Origin: Actinobacteria bacterium UBA5975
GTDB taxonomy: Bacteria; Actinomycetota; Actinomycetes; Nanopelagicales; Nanopelagicaceae
Reading direction: 5' to 3'
DNA length: 15,000 nucleotides
Assembly: GCA_002430075.1 (NCBI GenBank)
Contig: DJBN01000022.1
Coordinates: forward strand, 1,240-16,239
Below are positions 5,319-12,600 of the stretch, piece after piece. A program made the translations under genes and the position numbers. The notes under the pieces are model-generated. The model did not search any database, was not told the origin of the DNA, and saw only the letters and a list, made by a program, of their open reading frames with translations. Within the stretch, counting starts at the first letter, position 1; every line of letters starts with the position of its first letter.

Positions 5319-6335
5319 ATGACCAATCTTCGCGACTACACATCACTTCGCGTAGGTGGCCCTGCCGAAAAATTTATTGAAGTTGGTACCGAATCCGAGA
5401 TTATTGCAGCGATTGAAGCAGCTGGAGATTCTTCAATTCTCATTATTGGGGGCGGGACAAATATTCTTGTGGCAGATAGTGGATTTGATGGCACAGTAAT
5501 TCGAATCAATAGCCATTCAATCAAATCTGAGGTTGATGCCTGCAGCGGTGCAACGCTAACTATTGGTGCTGGGGAGAATTGGGATGAATTTGTAGCAACT
5601 AGCCTAGAGCGCGGATTTGCTGGCCTTGAAACTCTCAGTGGAATCCCGGGCACAGTAGGTGCGGCACCTATTCAGAACATTGGCGCATATGGCCATGAAG
5701 TTGCAGAATTTATTACTCGCGTTCGCACTTATGACCGCCAAGCTAAAGCAATCAAAACATTTACACATTCAGATTGTGAATTTGAATACCGCAATTCTCA
5801 TTTCAAGGCTCATCCTGGTCGCTATGTTGTCTTAGATGTTCAATTCAATCTTCGGTTAGGCGAAATGACTACTGAAATTACATACGCAGAACTTGCAAAT
5901 AAGTTAGGTATTGTCGTCGGTGAGAAAGCGCCAATAGCAGCTACACGTCAAGCAGTACTTGAATTACGCGCCGCAAAGGGAATGCTACTTAATCCAAGTG
6001 ATCGTGATTCATGGTCTGCAGGATCCTTCTTCACCAACCCCATCGTTTCGAAAGAGATTGCAGCCAAACTGCCCGAAGGGGCACCACAGTGGCCAACTGC
6101 AGATGGACGCGTGAAAACGAGCGCTGCTTGGTTGATAGAACACTCGGGTGTGCATAAAGGCGACACTCATGGGGGAGCGCGAGTCTCAACAAAGCATGTA
6201 CTTGCTTTGACCAATGCAGGAAATGCAACAGCTGTGGATATAGCAGAGCTTGCAAAGAGCTCTCAGGAGAGCGTTTACGAGAAGTTTGGAATTACTCTAG
6301 AAGCCGAAGTAAATCTTGTAGGACTTACTCTGTAA
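5319..6335 (+). CDS. murB: UDP-N-acetylenolpyruvoylglucosamine reductase
   Basis: The 338-residue FAD enzyme performs the second step of UDP-MurNAc synthesis for peptidoglycan, reducing the enolpyruvyl group with NADPH in the cytoplasm. Visible family signatures are T-S-L-R-V-G-G-P-A (8-16), the FAD-binding I-G-G-G-T-N-I-L-V (43-51), [11 protein letters not shown] (107-117), the Tyr157-Arg158 pair, S-A-G-S-F-F-T-N-P with catalytic Ser236, and the terminal L-E-A-E-V-N-L-V-G with Glu330. Length and motif order are normal for the family. It is separated from the upstream glycosyltransferase-like gene by 9 bp and probably shares its transcript. Its last 11 bp overlap the 3' end of the convergent aspC gene, with no terminator between them. 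Confidence 0.96.
   Translation: MTNLRDYTSLRVGGPAEKFIEVGTESEIIAAIEAAGDSSILIIGGGTNILVADSGFDGTVIRINSHSIKSEVDACSGATLTIGAGENWDEFVATSLERGFAGLETLSGIPGTVGAAPIQNIGAYGHEVAEFITRVRTYDRQAKAIKTFTHSDCEFEYRNSHFKAHPGRYVVLDVQFNLRLGEMTTEITYAELANKLGIVVGEKAPIAATRQAVLELRAAKGMLLNPSDRDSWSAGSFFTNPIVSKEIAAKLPEGAPQWPTADGRVKTSAAWLIEHSGVHKGDTHGGARVSTKHVLALTNAGNATAVDIAELAKSSQESVYEKFGITLEAEVNLVGLTL
6325..6335. other. 11-bp convergent overlap of murB and aspC 3' ends
   Basis: The murB stop TAA (6333-6335, plus strand) lies inside the last codons of aspC, whose stop is at 6325-6327 on the minus strand. No hairpin terminator lies between the genes, so transcripts must read into each other or end by another mechanism. Confidence 0.9.
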
Positions 6336-7593
6336 GTAGCTTCTTTATCCGCCCGATTCCTTCAACAATATCTTCATCGCTAGTTGCGTATGAGAAGCGC
6401 AAATAGCCGGATGGCCCAAAGGCCTCGCCAGGTACTGCTGCTACCTCAACTTCATCCAAGATGATTGTTGCAAGCTCTGCGGATGTATCGGCAACCTTGC
6501 CTCTAACGGTTTTGCCAAGTGCGCCTTTTACCGATGGGTATACATAGAAGGCACCTTGTGGTGTCGGGCATTCAAAACCAGGAATCTCATTAAGAAGTCC
6601 AACAATTAATGAACGTCGACGATTAAAAGCTTCACCCATCTGATGAACCGCATCTAGATTTCCCGTAAGGGCTGCAATTGCTGCACGTTGGGAAACATTG
6701 GAGACATTTGAAGTCATATGTGATTGCAAATTAGTTGCCGCCTTGATGACATCCTTTGGTCCGATCATCCAGCCGACGCGCCAACCTGTCATTGCGTAGG
6801 TCTTTGCTACACCGTTAACAATGATGCAGGTATCTGCAAGGGCTGGAACCAAGACTGGAAGTGAAGGGGCTGTTGCGCCGTCATAGAGCAGGTGCTCGTA
6901 AATCTCATCTGAGATAACCCAAATATTATTTTTAACAGCCCACTCGCCAATAGCCTTGGCTTGTGCGGATGTATAAACCGAGCCAGTTGGGTTTGAAGGG
7001 GAACAAAATAGAAGCGCCTTAGTCTTTGTAGTACGCGCTGCTTCTAGCTGCTCAACGGTTACAAGATAGTTCTGAGTTTCATCCGCAAATACTTCAACAG
7101 TTTTTCCACCGGCGAGCTTGATTGCTTCAGGATAGGTTGTCCAAAATGGTGAAGGAAGAATTACCTCATCGCCAGGATCGATAATTGATGCAAATGCTTG
7201 GTAGACAGATTGCTTGCCTCCATTAGTGACCAGAACTTGGTCAATAGCAATGTCGTAATTTGAATCGCGCTTTGTCTTTGCAACGATTGCTTCGCGCAGT
7301 TCTGGTAGTCCTGGCGTTGGTGTGTAGCGATGATTTGCAACGACCTTGCAAGCTGTAGCTGCAGCATCGACGATGTAATCAGGTGTTGGAAAATCTGGTT
7401 CTCCGGCACCAAAGCCAATGACGGGCCGGCCGGCTGCTTTCAGCGCCTTCGCCTTGCCATCTACTGCCAAGGTGGCTGATTCTGCGATTGCTGCGATTCG
7501 TGCGGAGATTCTGCTCATAGATGAAGTCTGCACTATGTGAGGCGTTGCTGGTGCGCTCAAAATCGATGGTCTTGAGCGCTCAGTTTTACTCAT
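6325..7593 (-). CDS. aspC: Pyridoxal-phosphate aspartate aminotransferase, class I
   Basis: The 422-residue protein is a fold-type I aminotransferase closely resembling the Streptomyces AspC found next to secE. Landmarks are S-A-T-L-A-V-D (39-45), [10 protein letters not shown] (62-71), T-N-G-G-K-Q (123-128), S-N-P-T-G (200-204), S-D-E-I-Y (228-232) and the Schiff-base Lys264 in [13 protein letters not shown]-terminal L-R-F-S-Y-A arginine binds the substrate carboxylate. It would interconvert aspartate/2-oxoglutarate and oxaloacetate/glutamate in the cytoplasm. ATG 7593 is preceded by AGGGGG. The internal Met26 (7518) would give the length usual for the family but has no clear ribosome-binding site. 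The gene diverges from tRNA-Trp and converges on murB. Confidence 0.94.
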   Translation of the reverse strand: MSKTERSRPSILSAPATPHIVQTSSMSRISARIAAIAESATLAVDGKAKALKAAGRPVIGFGAGEPDFPTPDYIVDAAATACKVVANHRYTPTPGLPELREAIVAKTKRDSNYDIAIDQVLVTNGGKQSVYQAFASIIDPGDEVILPSPFWTTYPEAIKLAGGKTVEVFADETQNYLVTVEQLEAARTTKTKALLFCSPSNPTGSVYTSAQAKAIGEWAVKNNIWVISDEIYEHLLYDGATAPSLPVLVPALADTCIIVNGVAKTYAMTGWRVGWMIGPKDVIKAATNLQSHMTSNVSNVSQRAAIAALTGNLDAVHQMGEAFNRRRSLIVGLLNEIPGFECPTPQGAFYVYPSVKGALGKTVRGKVADTSAELATIILDEVEVAAVPGEAFGPSGYLRFSYATSDEDIVEGIGRIKKLLTE

Positions 7594-7669
7594 TGCACCC
7601 CCTGCCCTTAGACTGCGACGCTCACGATCAGATTTTGGTTCGCCTTGGCGCGCCAGAAAATTTTCGCGA

Positions 7670-7743
7670 AGGGCAGTAGCTCAATTGGCTAGAGTTGCCG
7701 TCTCCAAAGCGGCCGGTTGGGGGTTCGAGTCCCTCCTGCCCTG
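7670..7743 (+). tRNA. tRNA-Trp (anticodon CCA)
   Basis: Acceptor AGGGCAG/CTGCCCT has discriminator G73. The anticodon stem GCCGT/GCGGC has loop CTCCAAA (anticodon CCA), and the T-arm is GGGGG/CCCTC with loop TTCGAGT. CCA is not encoded at the 3' end. Its position directly upstream of secE is the conserved actinobacterial arrangement. Confidence 0.96.
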
Positions 7744-7761
7744 CAAGACGCACCACAAGTT

Positions 7762-7794
7762 GAACCACGATAGAACCACGATAGAACCACGATA
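7762..7794 (+). repeat. Three perfect 11-bp tandem repeats before secE
   Basis: The unit GAACCACGATA occurs three times head to tail (7762-7772, 7773-7783, 7784-7794), 15 bp before the secE start. The preceding T-T creates TTGAAC (7760-7765), which with TAGAAC at 7782-7787 and a 16-bp spacer could form a promoter built from the repeats. The repeat is seen directly; the promoter is a guess. Confidence 0.85.
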
Positions 7795-7809
7795 GAAAAG
7801 GAAACAACA

Positions 7810-8034
7810 ATGACTGATGCAGTTGAAGGTACCGAGGAGAAGCTCGGGATTTTTGCGCGCGTTGGACTTTTCTACCGCCAGGTAATCAACGAGCTTAAGA
7901 AGGTTGTTTGGCCAACAAGAAATATGTTGACCACCTACACAGCTGTAGTGCTCGTGTTCGTAGCCTTCATCATCGCAGTGGTATCCGTCATCGACCTAGT
8001 ACTTACCAAGGTTGTCTTCTGGGTATTCGGATAA
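7810..8034 (+). CDS. secE: Preprotein translocase subunit SecE
   Basis: The 74-residue product has the single-spanning bacterial SecE layout. A short acidic N-terminus is followed by an amphipathic helix ending in the signature E-L-K-K-V-V-W-P-T (28-36), then one transmembrane helix (~42-64). SecE clamps SecY in the membrane and is essential for protein export. An AAAGGAAA ribosome-binding site precedes the ATG. nusG follows 13 bp downstream, the nearly universal secE-nusG pair. Confidence 0.97.
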   Translation: MTDAVEGTEEKLGIFARVGLFYRQVINELKKVVWPTRNMLTTYTAVVLVFVAFIIAVVSVIDLVLTKVVFWVFG

Positions 8035-8047
8035 GGATCACATAGCC

Positions 8048-8788
8048 ATGACTGAGGAAATAAAAGCAGATGCATTCGAAGCAGCTCTTGCTGCAAGCGC
8101 CGAAGAAATCGCGACACCGGTAGAAGAAGTCGTTCAGACTCCTACTACTGAAGTATTAGTTGATGAACTAGCGCTCGCAAGTGATGAAGATGGCGATATC
8201 GAATCAGATGAGAATGATCCCAATGCAGAATTCCGTCGCACTCTTCGTGCAGCTATTGGTGATTGGTATGTAATCCACTCATACGCCGGATACGAGAAGA
8301 AGGTAAAGGGCAACCTTGCCAACAGAATTACTTCGCTCAACATGGAGGATTACATCTTCCAGATCGAAGTTCCCGAAGAAGAAGTTATGGAAGTTAAGAA
8401 CGGTGTGCGCAAGATGGTCAAGCGCAACATCTACCCAGGCTATGTCTTGGTCCGCATGGATCTCACAGATGAGTCATGGTCGGTAGTTCGTAATACTCCA
8501 GGAGTAACTGGCTTCGTTGGAAACGCACATAATCCAAGCCCGCTCAGCATGGATGAAGTTGAAAAGATTCTTGCGCCACGCCCAGTTAAGAAGGCTGACA
8601 AAGCTGATATTAAATTTATTGATTTCGAAGTCGGCGAATCAGTCACCGTCATGGATGGCCCATTTGCAACGCTTCCAGCATCAATTTCAGAGATCATGCC
8701 AGAGCAGGCAAAGCTCAAGGTATTGGTATCGATCTTTGGTCGCGAAACACCTGTAGAACTTTCATTCAATCAAGTACAAAAGCTCTAA
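8048..8788 (+). CDS. nusG: Transcription termination/antitermination protein NusG
   Basis: The start chosen is ATG 8048 (246 residues); the in-frame upstream start at 8012 lies inside secE. Residues 1-66 are an acidic, Ala/Glu/Val-rich extension of the sort seen in actinobacterial NusG. The NGN domain spans ~72-175 ([15 protein letters not shown], then [12 protein letters not shown] and T-P-G-V-T-G-F-V-G). The KOW domain spans ~193-246, with V-M-D-G-P-F-A and [10 protein letters not shown]. NusG binds RNA polymerase through NGN and Rho or S10 through KOW. It follows secE by 13 bp and precedes rplK by 39 bp in the same unit. Confidence 0.97.
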   Translation: MTEEIKADAFEAALAASAEEIATPVEEVVQTPTTEVLVDELALASDEDGDIESDENDPNAEFRRTLRAAIGDWYVIHSYAGYEKKVKGNLANRITSLNMEDYIFQIEVPEEEVMEVKNGVRKMVKRNIYPGYVLVRMDLTDESWSVVRNTPGVTGFVGNAHNPSPLSMDEVEKILAPRPVKKADKADIKFIDFEVGESVTVMDGPFATLPASISEIMPEQAKLKVLVSIFGRETPVELSFNQVQKL

Positions 8789-8827
8789 AGAAGTTTTTGA
8801 AGAAACACTAAGGAAAAGAGAAGAGAA

Positions 8828-9259
8828 ATGGCACCAAAGAAGAAGGTAACCGGATTCATCAAGTTGCAGATTCAGGCTGGCGCAGCAACACCTGCTCCAC
8901 CAGTAGGTCCTGCGCTCGGTCAGCATGGTGTCAATATCATGGAGTTCGTCAAGGCATACAACGCTGCGACCGAATCTCAAAAGGGCCAGATCATCCCTGT
9001 AGAAATTACTGTCTACGAGGATCGCTCATTCGACTTCATTACAAAGACACCTCCAGCATCACGCCTCATACTTAAGGCAGCTGGCGTTGAAAAGGGTTCT
9101 GCTATTCCTCACAAGACTAAGGTTGCAAATATCACGATGGCGCAGGTCAAGGAGATTGCTACGGCAAAGATGGCTGACCTCAATGCAAATGACATCGAAG
9201 CAGCTGCAAAGATCATCGCAGGAACAGCTCGTTCAATGGGAATCACTGTCTCTGCTTAA
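8828..9259 (+). CDS. rplK: 50S ribosomal protein L11
   Basis: The 143-residue protein matches L11 over its full length. The N-terminal half has [32 protein letters not shown] (the proline-rich thiostrepton/micrococcin-site region). The C-terminal rRNA-binding half has [12 protein letters not shown] and ends [11 protein letters not shown]11 forms the stalk base of the 50S subunit with L10 and 23S rRNA, where elongation and release factors engage. A GGAAAAGAGAAGAG purine-rich stretch precedes the ATG. Confidence 0.98.
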   Translation: MAPKKKVTGFIKLQIQAGAATPAPPVGPALGQHGVNIMEFVKAYNAATESQKGQIIPVEITVYEDRSFDFITKTPPASRLILKAAGVEKGSAIPHKTKVANITMAQVKEIATAKMADLNANDIEAAAKIIAGTARSMGITVSA

Positions 9260-9271
9260 TTAAATAAATTT

Positions 9272-9294
9272 CCAGTGACCACGGTGGTCACTGG
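9272..9294 (+). other. Near-perfect 23-nt palindrome/hairpin in the rplK-rplA gap
   Basis: CCAGTGACCAC and GTGGTCACTGG are exact reverse complements separated by one G, giving a stem of about 9-10 bp with a small loop. No T-run follows, so it is unlikely to be a simple intrinsic terminator. It could be an RNA processing site or part of an L1-responsive structure. Confidence 0.75.
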
Positions 9295-9296
9295 AT

Positions 9297-9326
9297 GTGG
9301 GAGAACCGCGCTGGTTCGCTAACCAC
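9297..9326 (+). promoter_or_regulatory. Candidate ribosomal protein L1 mRNA-binding element
   Basis: Two short helices, GTGG/CCAC (9297-9300 with 9323-9326) and GAACC/GGTTC (9303-9307 with 9313-9317), are joined by an asymmetric internal loop (GA on one side, GCTAA on the other). The GTGGGAG...TAACCACAAC arrangement resembles the L1 site on 23S rRNA and on bacterial L11-operon mRNAs, where L1 represses its own synthesis. The fold is visible; L1 binding is inferred from resemblance and position just before rplA. Confidence 0.5.
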
Positions 9327-9335
9327 AACCGCTCA

Positions 9336-9351
9336 CTTGTAGAAATACAAG
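9336..9351 (+). other. GAAA-tetraloop hairpin just before the rplA ribosome-binding site
   Basis: CTTGTA (9336-9341) and TACAAG (9346-9351) pair perfectly around the GNRA-type loop GAAA. It lies 3 nt before the GAAGGA ribosome-binding site of rplA, so it could affect access to the start of translation. Confidence 0.55.
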
Positions 9352-9364
9352 AAAGAAGGAAGAT

Positions 9365-10069
9365 ATGAAGCGCTCAAAGAAGTACAACGAAGTAGCAGCC
9401 AAGGTCATCAAAGACCACCTCTACACGCCTCTTCAGGCAGTAACACTTGCTAAAGAGACAACAACAACTAAGTACGACTCAACAATTGATGTCGCACTTG
9501 TTCTCGGCGTTGACCCAAAGAAAGCTGATCAAGCGATCCGCTCAACAGTTAACTTGCCACACGGAACAGGTAAGACTGCTCGCGTTTTGGTATTCGCAAA
9601 CGGTGAGCGCGCTGAAGAGGCTCGTGCAGCTGGCGCAGATATCGTCGGTGGAGATGAATTAATCGATGAAGTTTCAAAGGGCCGTTTGGACTTTGATGCA
9701 GTTGTCGCAACTCCAGATTTGATGGCCAAGGTTGGTCGTCTCGGTAAGGTTCTTGGAACACGTGGCCTTATGCCAAACCCAAAGACCGGAACAGTGACAA
9801 CAGATGTCACTAAGGCGGTCAATGACATCAAAGGCGGAAAGATTGAATTCCGCGTTGATAAGAATTCAAACCTTCACTTCATCATCGGCAAAGCTTCTTT
9901 TACTGCAGAACAACTCGCAGATAACTATGCAGCTGCAGTTGAAGAAGTTCTTCGTGTGAAGCCAAACTCTTCAAAGGGTCGCTACATCTCTAAGGCTGTT
10001 GTCTCATCTTCGATGGGACCTGGTATCGCAGTAGATCCCAACCTCACACGTGAGCCTGCATCGAACTAG
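9365..10069 (+). CDS. rplA: 50S ribosomal protein L1
   Basis: The 234-residue protein has the L1 signatures: K-R-S-K-K-Y at the start, [13 protein letters not shown] (65-77 region), the conserved [12 protein letters not shown], and G-K-I-E-F-R-V-D-K near residue 160. L1 binds 23S rRNA at the mobile L1 stalk beside the E site and is the usual autorepressor of the rplK-rplA operon. The start is well supported by GAAGGA 4 bp upstream. A strong intrinsic terminator follows 8 bp after its TAG, so it ends the secE-to-rplA unit. Confidence 0.98.
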   Translation: MKRSKKYNEVAAKVIKDHLYTPLQAVTLAKETTTTKYDSTIDVALVLGVDPKKADQAIRSTVNLPHGTGKTARVLVFANGERAEEARAAGADIVGGDELIDEVSKGRLDFDAVVATPDLMAKVGRLGKVLGTRGLMPNPKTGTVTTDVTKAVNDIKGGKIEFRVDKNSNLHFIIGKASFTAEQLADNYAAAVEEVLRVKPNSSKGRYISKAVVSSSMGPGIAVDPNLTREPASN

Positions 10070-10077
10070 TTTTAAGA

Positions 10078-10109
10078 AAAAGGCCCCTCTCTCTTGAGAG
10101 GGGCCTTTT
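10078..10109 (+). terminator. Strong Rho-independent terminator after rplA
   Basis: GGCCCCTCTC (10082-10091) and GAGAGGGGCC (10096-10105) form a perfect 10-bp GC-rich stem with loop TCTT. It is extended by AAAA/TTTT, so the flanking A- and T-runs also fit termination from the other direction. Confidence 0.93.
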
Positions 10110-10149
10110 CATTTCATCAACTGATAGAGAAAATGCCTAAACTGATGAC

Positions 10150-11307
10150 ATGGCAAGCGTTGTTATAGATACCGCACCACTGGTCCTAGTGGTTGGCGTT
10201 GTTTTACTGGGTGCTGCCATCATGGGGTTTGCAGCAAGAAAAGTGGGCCTGCCCGCAGTCGTTGGATATTTACTTACCGGGCTCTTAGTCTCGCCATTTA
10301 AGTCAGCTTTTTTAGAGAGCTACGATCAGCTTTCGTTGCTCGCAGATATCGGTGTTGTTCTACTACTCTTTGAAGTAGGTATCGAAATCGATTTACGCAG
10401 AATAAGTCGCGAGCAGAAAGCCTTAGTTTGGGGAGTTCCAGCCCAAGTAGCTATTGGATTATTAATTGGCACCCCAGTATTTCTTTTACTGGATATACCA
10501 CTGCTAGGAGCCCTACTTCTATCTCTTTCAATTGCGATGTCATCTAGCGTAGTAATCGTCAATATAACGAGGAGTCGTCGGAGAAAGACAGATACTCAGA
10601 CTGAAGAAGCACTACTCGGCTGGGCTGTTATGCAAGATATCACTGGTGTCACTTTAGCTGCAATTATTCTTGCACTATTTGGATCTGGCGATAAGTCCTT
10701 ACTAGTTGCACTGGGCGGAATTCTTGGTTTTGTAGCAGTTGCTTATTTCGCTGCAAAAGTCATGCCCGTAATATTGAAATTAGTAAGATGGGAAAAGGAC
10801 TTATTTCTAATTTTTTCCGTATCGATAGGTTTAGCTCTGGCAGCGCTGGGCACAGTTGTCTTTGGAATACCCATGGCACTTGCAGGTTTCGTAGCGGGGC
10901 TAGCTATAAACCAAAGTCGAGATACAGATGAGGTTCGAAAGGCAATTCTTCCATTTCGAGATTTATTCGCAGTTCTATTCTTTGTGATTATTGGCAGCCT
11001 CATTGAGGCTGATCAATTCTCTTCAGCGCTGCCATTTGCACTTTTGATCATCGCGCTAGTTATATTTGCAAAGAGTCTGCCGGTTGTCGTATTAGCTCGA
11101 ATTGGAAAACTTAATGCGAACCCATTTCAGCTTGGAGTTGGAGTCGGACAAGTTGGTGAGTTCTCCTTCGTGTTGGGCAGCATCGCGTTCTCACAGGGAG
11201 CTATCGATCGAGGACAGTTCATTGGCGTTCTTCTCGCCGTTATAATTTCGATTATTGGCTCAGTCCTACTAGTACGCATACGCCCAACCTCTGAGTCCCC
11301 CTCATAA
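10150..11307 (+). CDS. CPA2-family cation:proton antiporter (KefB/KefC-like membrane domain)
   Basis: The 385-residue product is almost entirely hydrophobic, with about 12 membrane helices, and matches the Na+/H+ exchanger (CPA2) membrane domain. Signatures are G-L-P-A-V-V-G-Y-L-L-T-G-L-L (33-46), L-L-L-F-E-V-G-I-E-I-D-L (71-82), S-S-S-V-V-I (131-136) and the ion-binding Gln162-Asp163 pair in the A-V-M-Q-D-I-T-G-V segment, as in Kef-type proteins. It probably exchanges K+ or Na+ for H+ at the cytoplasmic membrane. The C-terminal TrkA-N/RCK regulatory domain of full Kef proteins is absent. It sits between rplA and rplJ, isolated by the rplA terminator upstream and the rplJ leader downstream. 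No strong ribosome-binding site is evident before the ATG. Family is clear; ion specificity is not. Confidence 0.88.
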   Translation: MASVVIDTAPLVLVVGVVLLGAAIMGFAARKVGLPAVVGYLLTGLLVSPFKSAFLESYDQLSLLADIGVVLLLFEVGIEIDLRRISREQKALVWGVPAQVAIGLLIGTPVFLLLDIPLLGALLLSLSIAMSSSVVIVNITRSRRRKTDTQTEEALLGWAVMQDITGVTLAAIILALFGSGDKSLLVALGGILGFVAVAYFAAKVMPVILKLVRWEKDLFLIFSVSIGLALAALGTVVFGIPMALAGFVAGLAINQSRDTDEVRKAILPFRDLFAVLFFVIIGSLIEADQFSSALPFALLIIALVIFAKSLPVVVLARIGKLNANPFQLGVGVGQVGEFSFVLGSIAFSQGAIDRGQFIGVLLAVIISIIGSVLLVRIRPTSESPS

Positions 11308-11315
11308 TTGGGGAT

Positions 11316-11345
11316 TTGCAGGAAATGACCTTCACCCTTTAGCAT
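11316..11345 (+). promoter_or_regulatory. Putative rplJ-rplL promoter
   Basis: TTGCAG (11316-11321) and TAGCAT (11340-11345) are 18 bp apart. They would start transcription near 11352, exactly where the L10-leader-like sequence begins. Box matches are moderate (four of six bases each), but the placement is good. Confidence 0.4.
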
Positions 11346-11351
11346 TTGCCC

Positions 11352-11430
11352 ATAACCAAAGACCGCAGGTCTTAAGCTCGGAAGAGCTCAAGATAATTGA
11401 GGAATCTCAGCCCGCGTAGGTGTTCACCTT
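11352..11430 (+). promoter_or_regulatory. Ribosomal protein L10 leader (autoregulatory mRNA element)
   Basis: The segment upstream of rplJ carries successive hairpins: AGACC-GCA-GGTCT (11360-11372), GCTC-GGAA-GAGC (11376-11387) and GAG-GAAT-CTC (11399-11408). These are followed by C-C-C-G-C-G-T-A-G-G-T-G (11411-11422). This order and the 3' CCGCGtAGGTG box match L10 leaders, where the L10-L7/L12 complex binds and represses its own operon. An attenuator-like hairpin follows immediately. Assigned from memory of the motif, not from a covariance search. Confidence 0.62.
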
Positions 11431-11468
11431 AATCCGTGCGCATTTACGCGTCACGGATTTTTCTTTTC
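11431..11468 (+). terminator. Attenuator-like intrinsic terminator before rplJ
   Basis: AATCCGTG pairs with CACGGATT (11431-11438 with 11452-11459). The stem is extended by CGC/GCG with one bulged T and followed by TTTCTTTT. Because it lies between the L10 leader and the rplJ start, premature termination under excess L10 is the likely role. Confidence 0.75.
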
Positions 11469-11502
11469 TGTAGTCGCTAACAAAACCGGAAAGGTGAACC
11501 GA

Positions 11503-12183
11503 ATGGCTCGCCCAGATAAAGCAGCAGCAGTTGCTGAACTGACAGAAGATTTTAAGTCAGCCACTGCGACATACCTCACCGAATATCGCGGTCTAACCGT
11601 GACTTCGATGAAGCAGCTACGTCGCAGCCTTGGTGCAGATACCAAGTACAGCGTCGTAAAGAACACTCTTACAAAGATTGCAGCGAAGAATGCTGGCGTA
11701 GATCTCTCAGATGATCTTCTTGCTGGTCCTTCAGCTGTTGCATTCATTAAGGGCGATGCAATCGATGCGGCTCGTAACTTAAAGAACTTCCAGAAGGAAA
11801 ATCCACTTCTTATTATCAAGGGTGGAATTTACGAAGGAAAGTTTGTTACAACTGCCGAGATCATGAAGCTTGCAGACCTCGAGTCTCGCGAAGTACTTCT
11901 TGCAAAGCTTGCTGGTGCTATGAAGGGATCGTTTGCTAAGGCAGCACGCTCCTTCGATGCACTTCGCATCAAGATGGAGGCAGTGTCCGGACCAATAGCA
12001 AACAATGCTAAGTCCGAGGTTCCAGCCCAAGATGCTGCTACAGATGTAGTGGTTGAAACCCCAGTTGTAACTGAAGAAGTGGTGTCCGAGCCAGTAGCAG
12101 AGAATGCTGTGGCAGAGGTTCCAGCCCAAGATGTGACCGCGGATGTTGCGGTTGAAACACCAACAGAAACTCCAGCGGAATAA
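11503..12183 (+). CDS. rplJ: 50S ribosomal protein L10 with extended repeat-bearing acidic tail
   Basis: I chose ATG 11503 (MARPDKAAAVAEL..., as in other actinobacteria), with AAAGGTG six bases upstream, over the in-frame GTG at 11494; this gives 226 residues. Residues 1-165 are canonical L10: Y-L-T-E-Y-R-G-L-T-V, then L-R-R-S-L-G, Y-S-V-V-K-N-T-L, and an L12-binding C-terminal helix with L-L-A-K-L-A-G-A-M-K-G-S. L10 usually stops near 165-176 residues. Residues 167-226 are an extra Val/Glu/Ala/Pro-rich acidic tail with an internal duplication: 168-187 and 201-220 are near copies beginning N-A-x2-E-V-P-A-Q-D. L10 anchors L7/L12 dimers on the ribosomal stalk. The gene is followed 18 bp later by rplL. 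Confidence 0.96.
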   Translation: MARPDKAAAVAELTEDFKSATATYLTEYRGLTVTSMKQLRRSLGADTKYSVVKNTLTKIAAKNAGVDLSDDLLAGPSAVAFIKGDAIDAARNLKNFQKENPLLIIKGGIYEGKFVTTAEIMKLADLESREVLLAKLAGAMKGSFAKAARSFDALRIKMEAVSGPIANNAKSEVPAQDAATDVVVETPVVTEEVVSEPVAENAVAEVPAQDVTADVAVETPTETPAE

Positions 12184-12201
12184 GGAAAAGGAAAATATAA
12201 A

Positions 12202-12585
12202 ATGGCAAAGCTCTCACAAGCAGATTTAATGTCTCAGTTCAAGGAAATGTCACTTGTTGAACTCTCAGAGTTCGTGAAGGCATTTGAAGAAGAATTCGAT
12301 GTAACAGCTGCAGCACCAGTCGCAGCTGCAGCAGGCGGCGGCGCAGCAGGCGGCGGCGCAGCTGAAGCACAGGATGAGTTCACAGTTATTCTCGAAAACG
12401 CAGGTTCACAGAAGATTGCGGTTATCAAGGAAGTTCGTAACCTCAACTCTGCACTTGGTCTAAAGGAAGCTAAGGATCTAGTTGATGCAACACCAGCAAC
12501 ACTTCTTGAGAAGGTAAACAAGGAGACAGCTGAGAAGGCAAAGGCAGCTCTAGAAGCAGCTGGTGCAAAGGTCACACTTAAGTAA
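12202..12585 (+). CDS. rplL: 50S ribosomal protein L7/L12
   Basis: The 127-residue protein shows an N-terminal dimerisation domain ([17 protein letters not shown]), an Ala/Gly hinge, and a C-terminal factor-binding domain with [19 protein letters not shown] and the end G-A-K-V-T-L-K. The hinge is encoded partly by two perfect 15-bp tandem copies (12331-12345, 12346-12360), each encoding A-G-G-G-A, so hinge length could vary by slippage. L7/L12 recruits translation factors at the stalk and binds L10, whose gene is directly upstream. Confidence 0.98.
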   Translation: MAKLSQADLMSQFKEMSLVELSEFVKAFEEEFDVTAAAPVAAAAGGGAAGGGAAEAQDEFTVILENAGSQKIAVIKEVRNLNSALGLKEAKDLVDATPATLLEKVNKETAEKAKAALEAAGAKVTLK

Positions 12586-12600
12586 CCTTAAAAAGTAGCA

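Noticed and set aside
7762..7794. Short repeat array considered as CRISPR
   Set aside because: Units are 11 bp, directly adjacent without spacers, and no cas genes are present.
7628..7810. 60-aa minus-strand ORF containing Q-E-G-L-E-P-P-T-G-R-F-G-D-G
   Set aside because: This is the well-known spurious translation of the antisense strand of a tRNA gene, here tRNA-Trp at 7670-7743.
8440..8769. 109-aa minus-strand ORF inside nusG
   Set aside because: Antisense shadow of conserved NusG codons with no family resemblance.
11451..11819. 122-aa minus-strand ORF opposite rplJ and its attenuator
   Set aside because: It overlaps a confident gene and the attenuator, and has no supporting start signal or domain.
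12234..12575. 113-aa minus-strand ORF opposite rplL
   Set aside because: It is fully antisense to a certain rplL gene, Ala/Ser-rich from GC-biased codons, and lacks recognisable domains.
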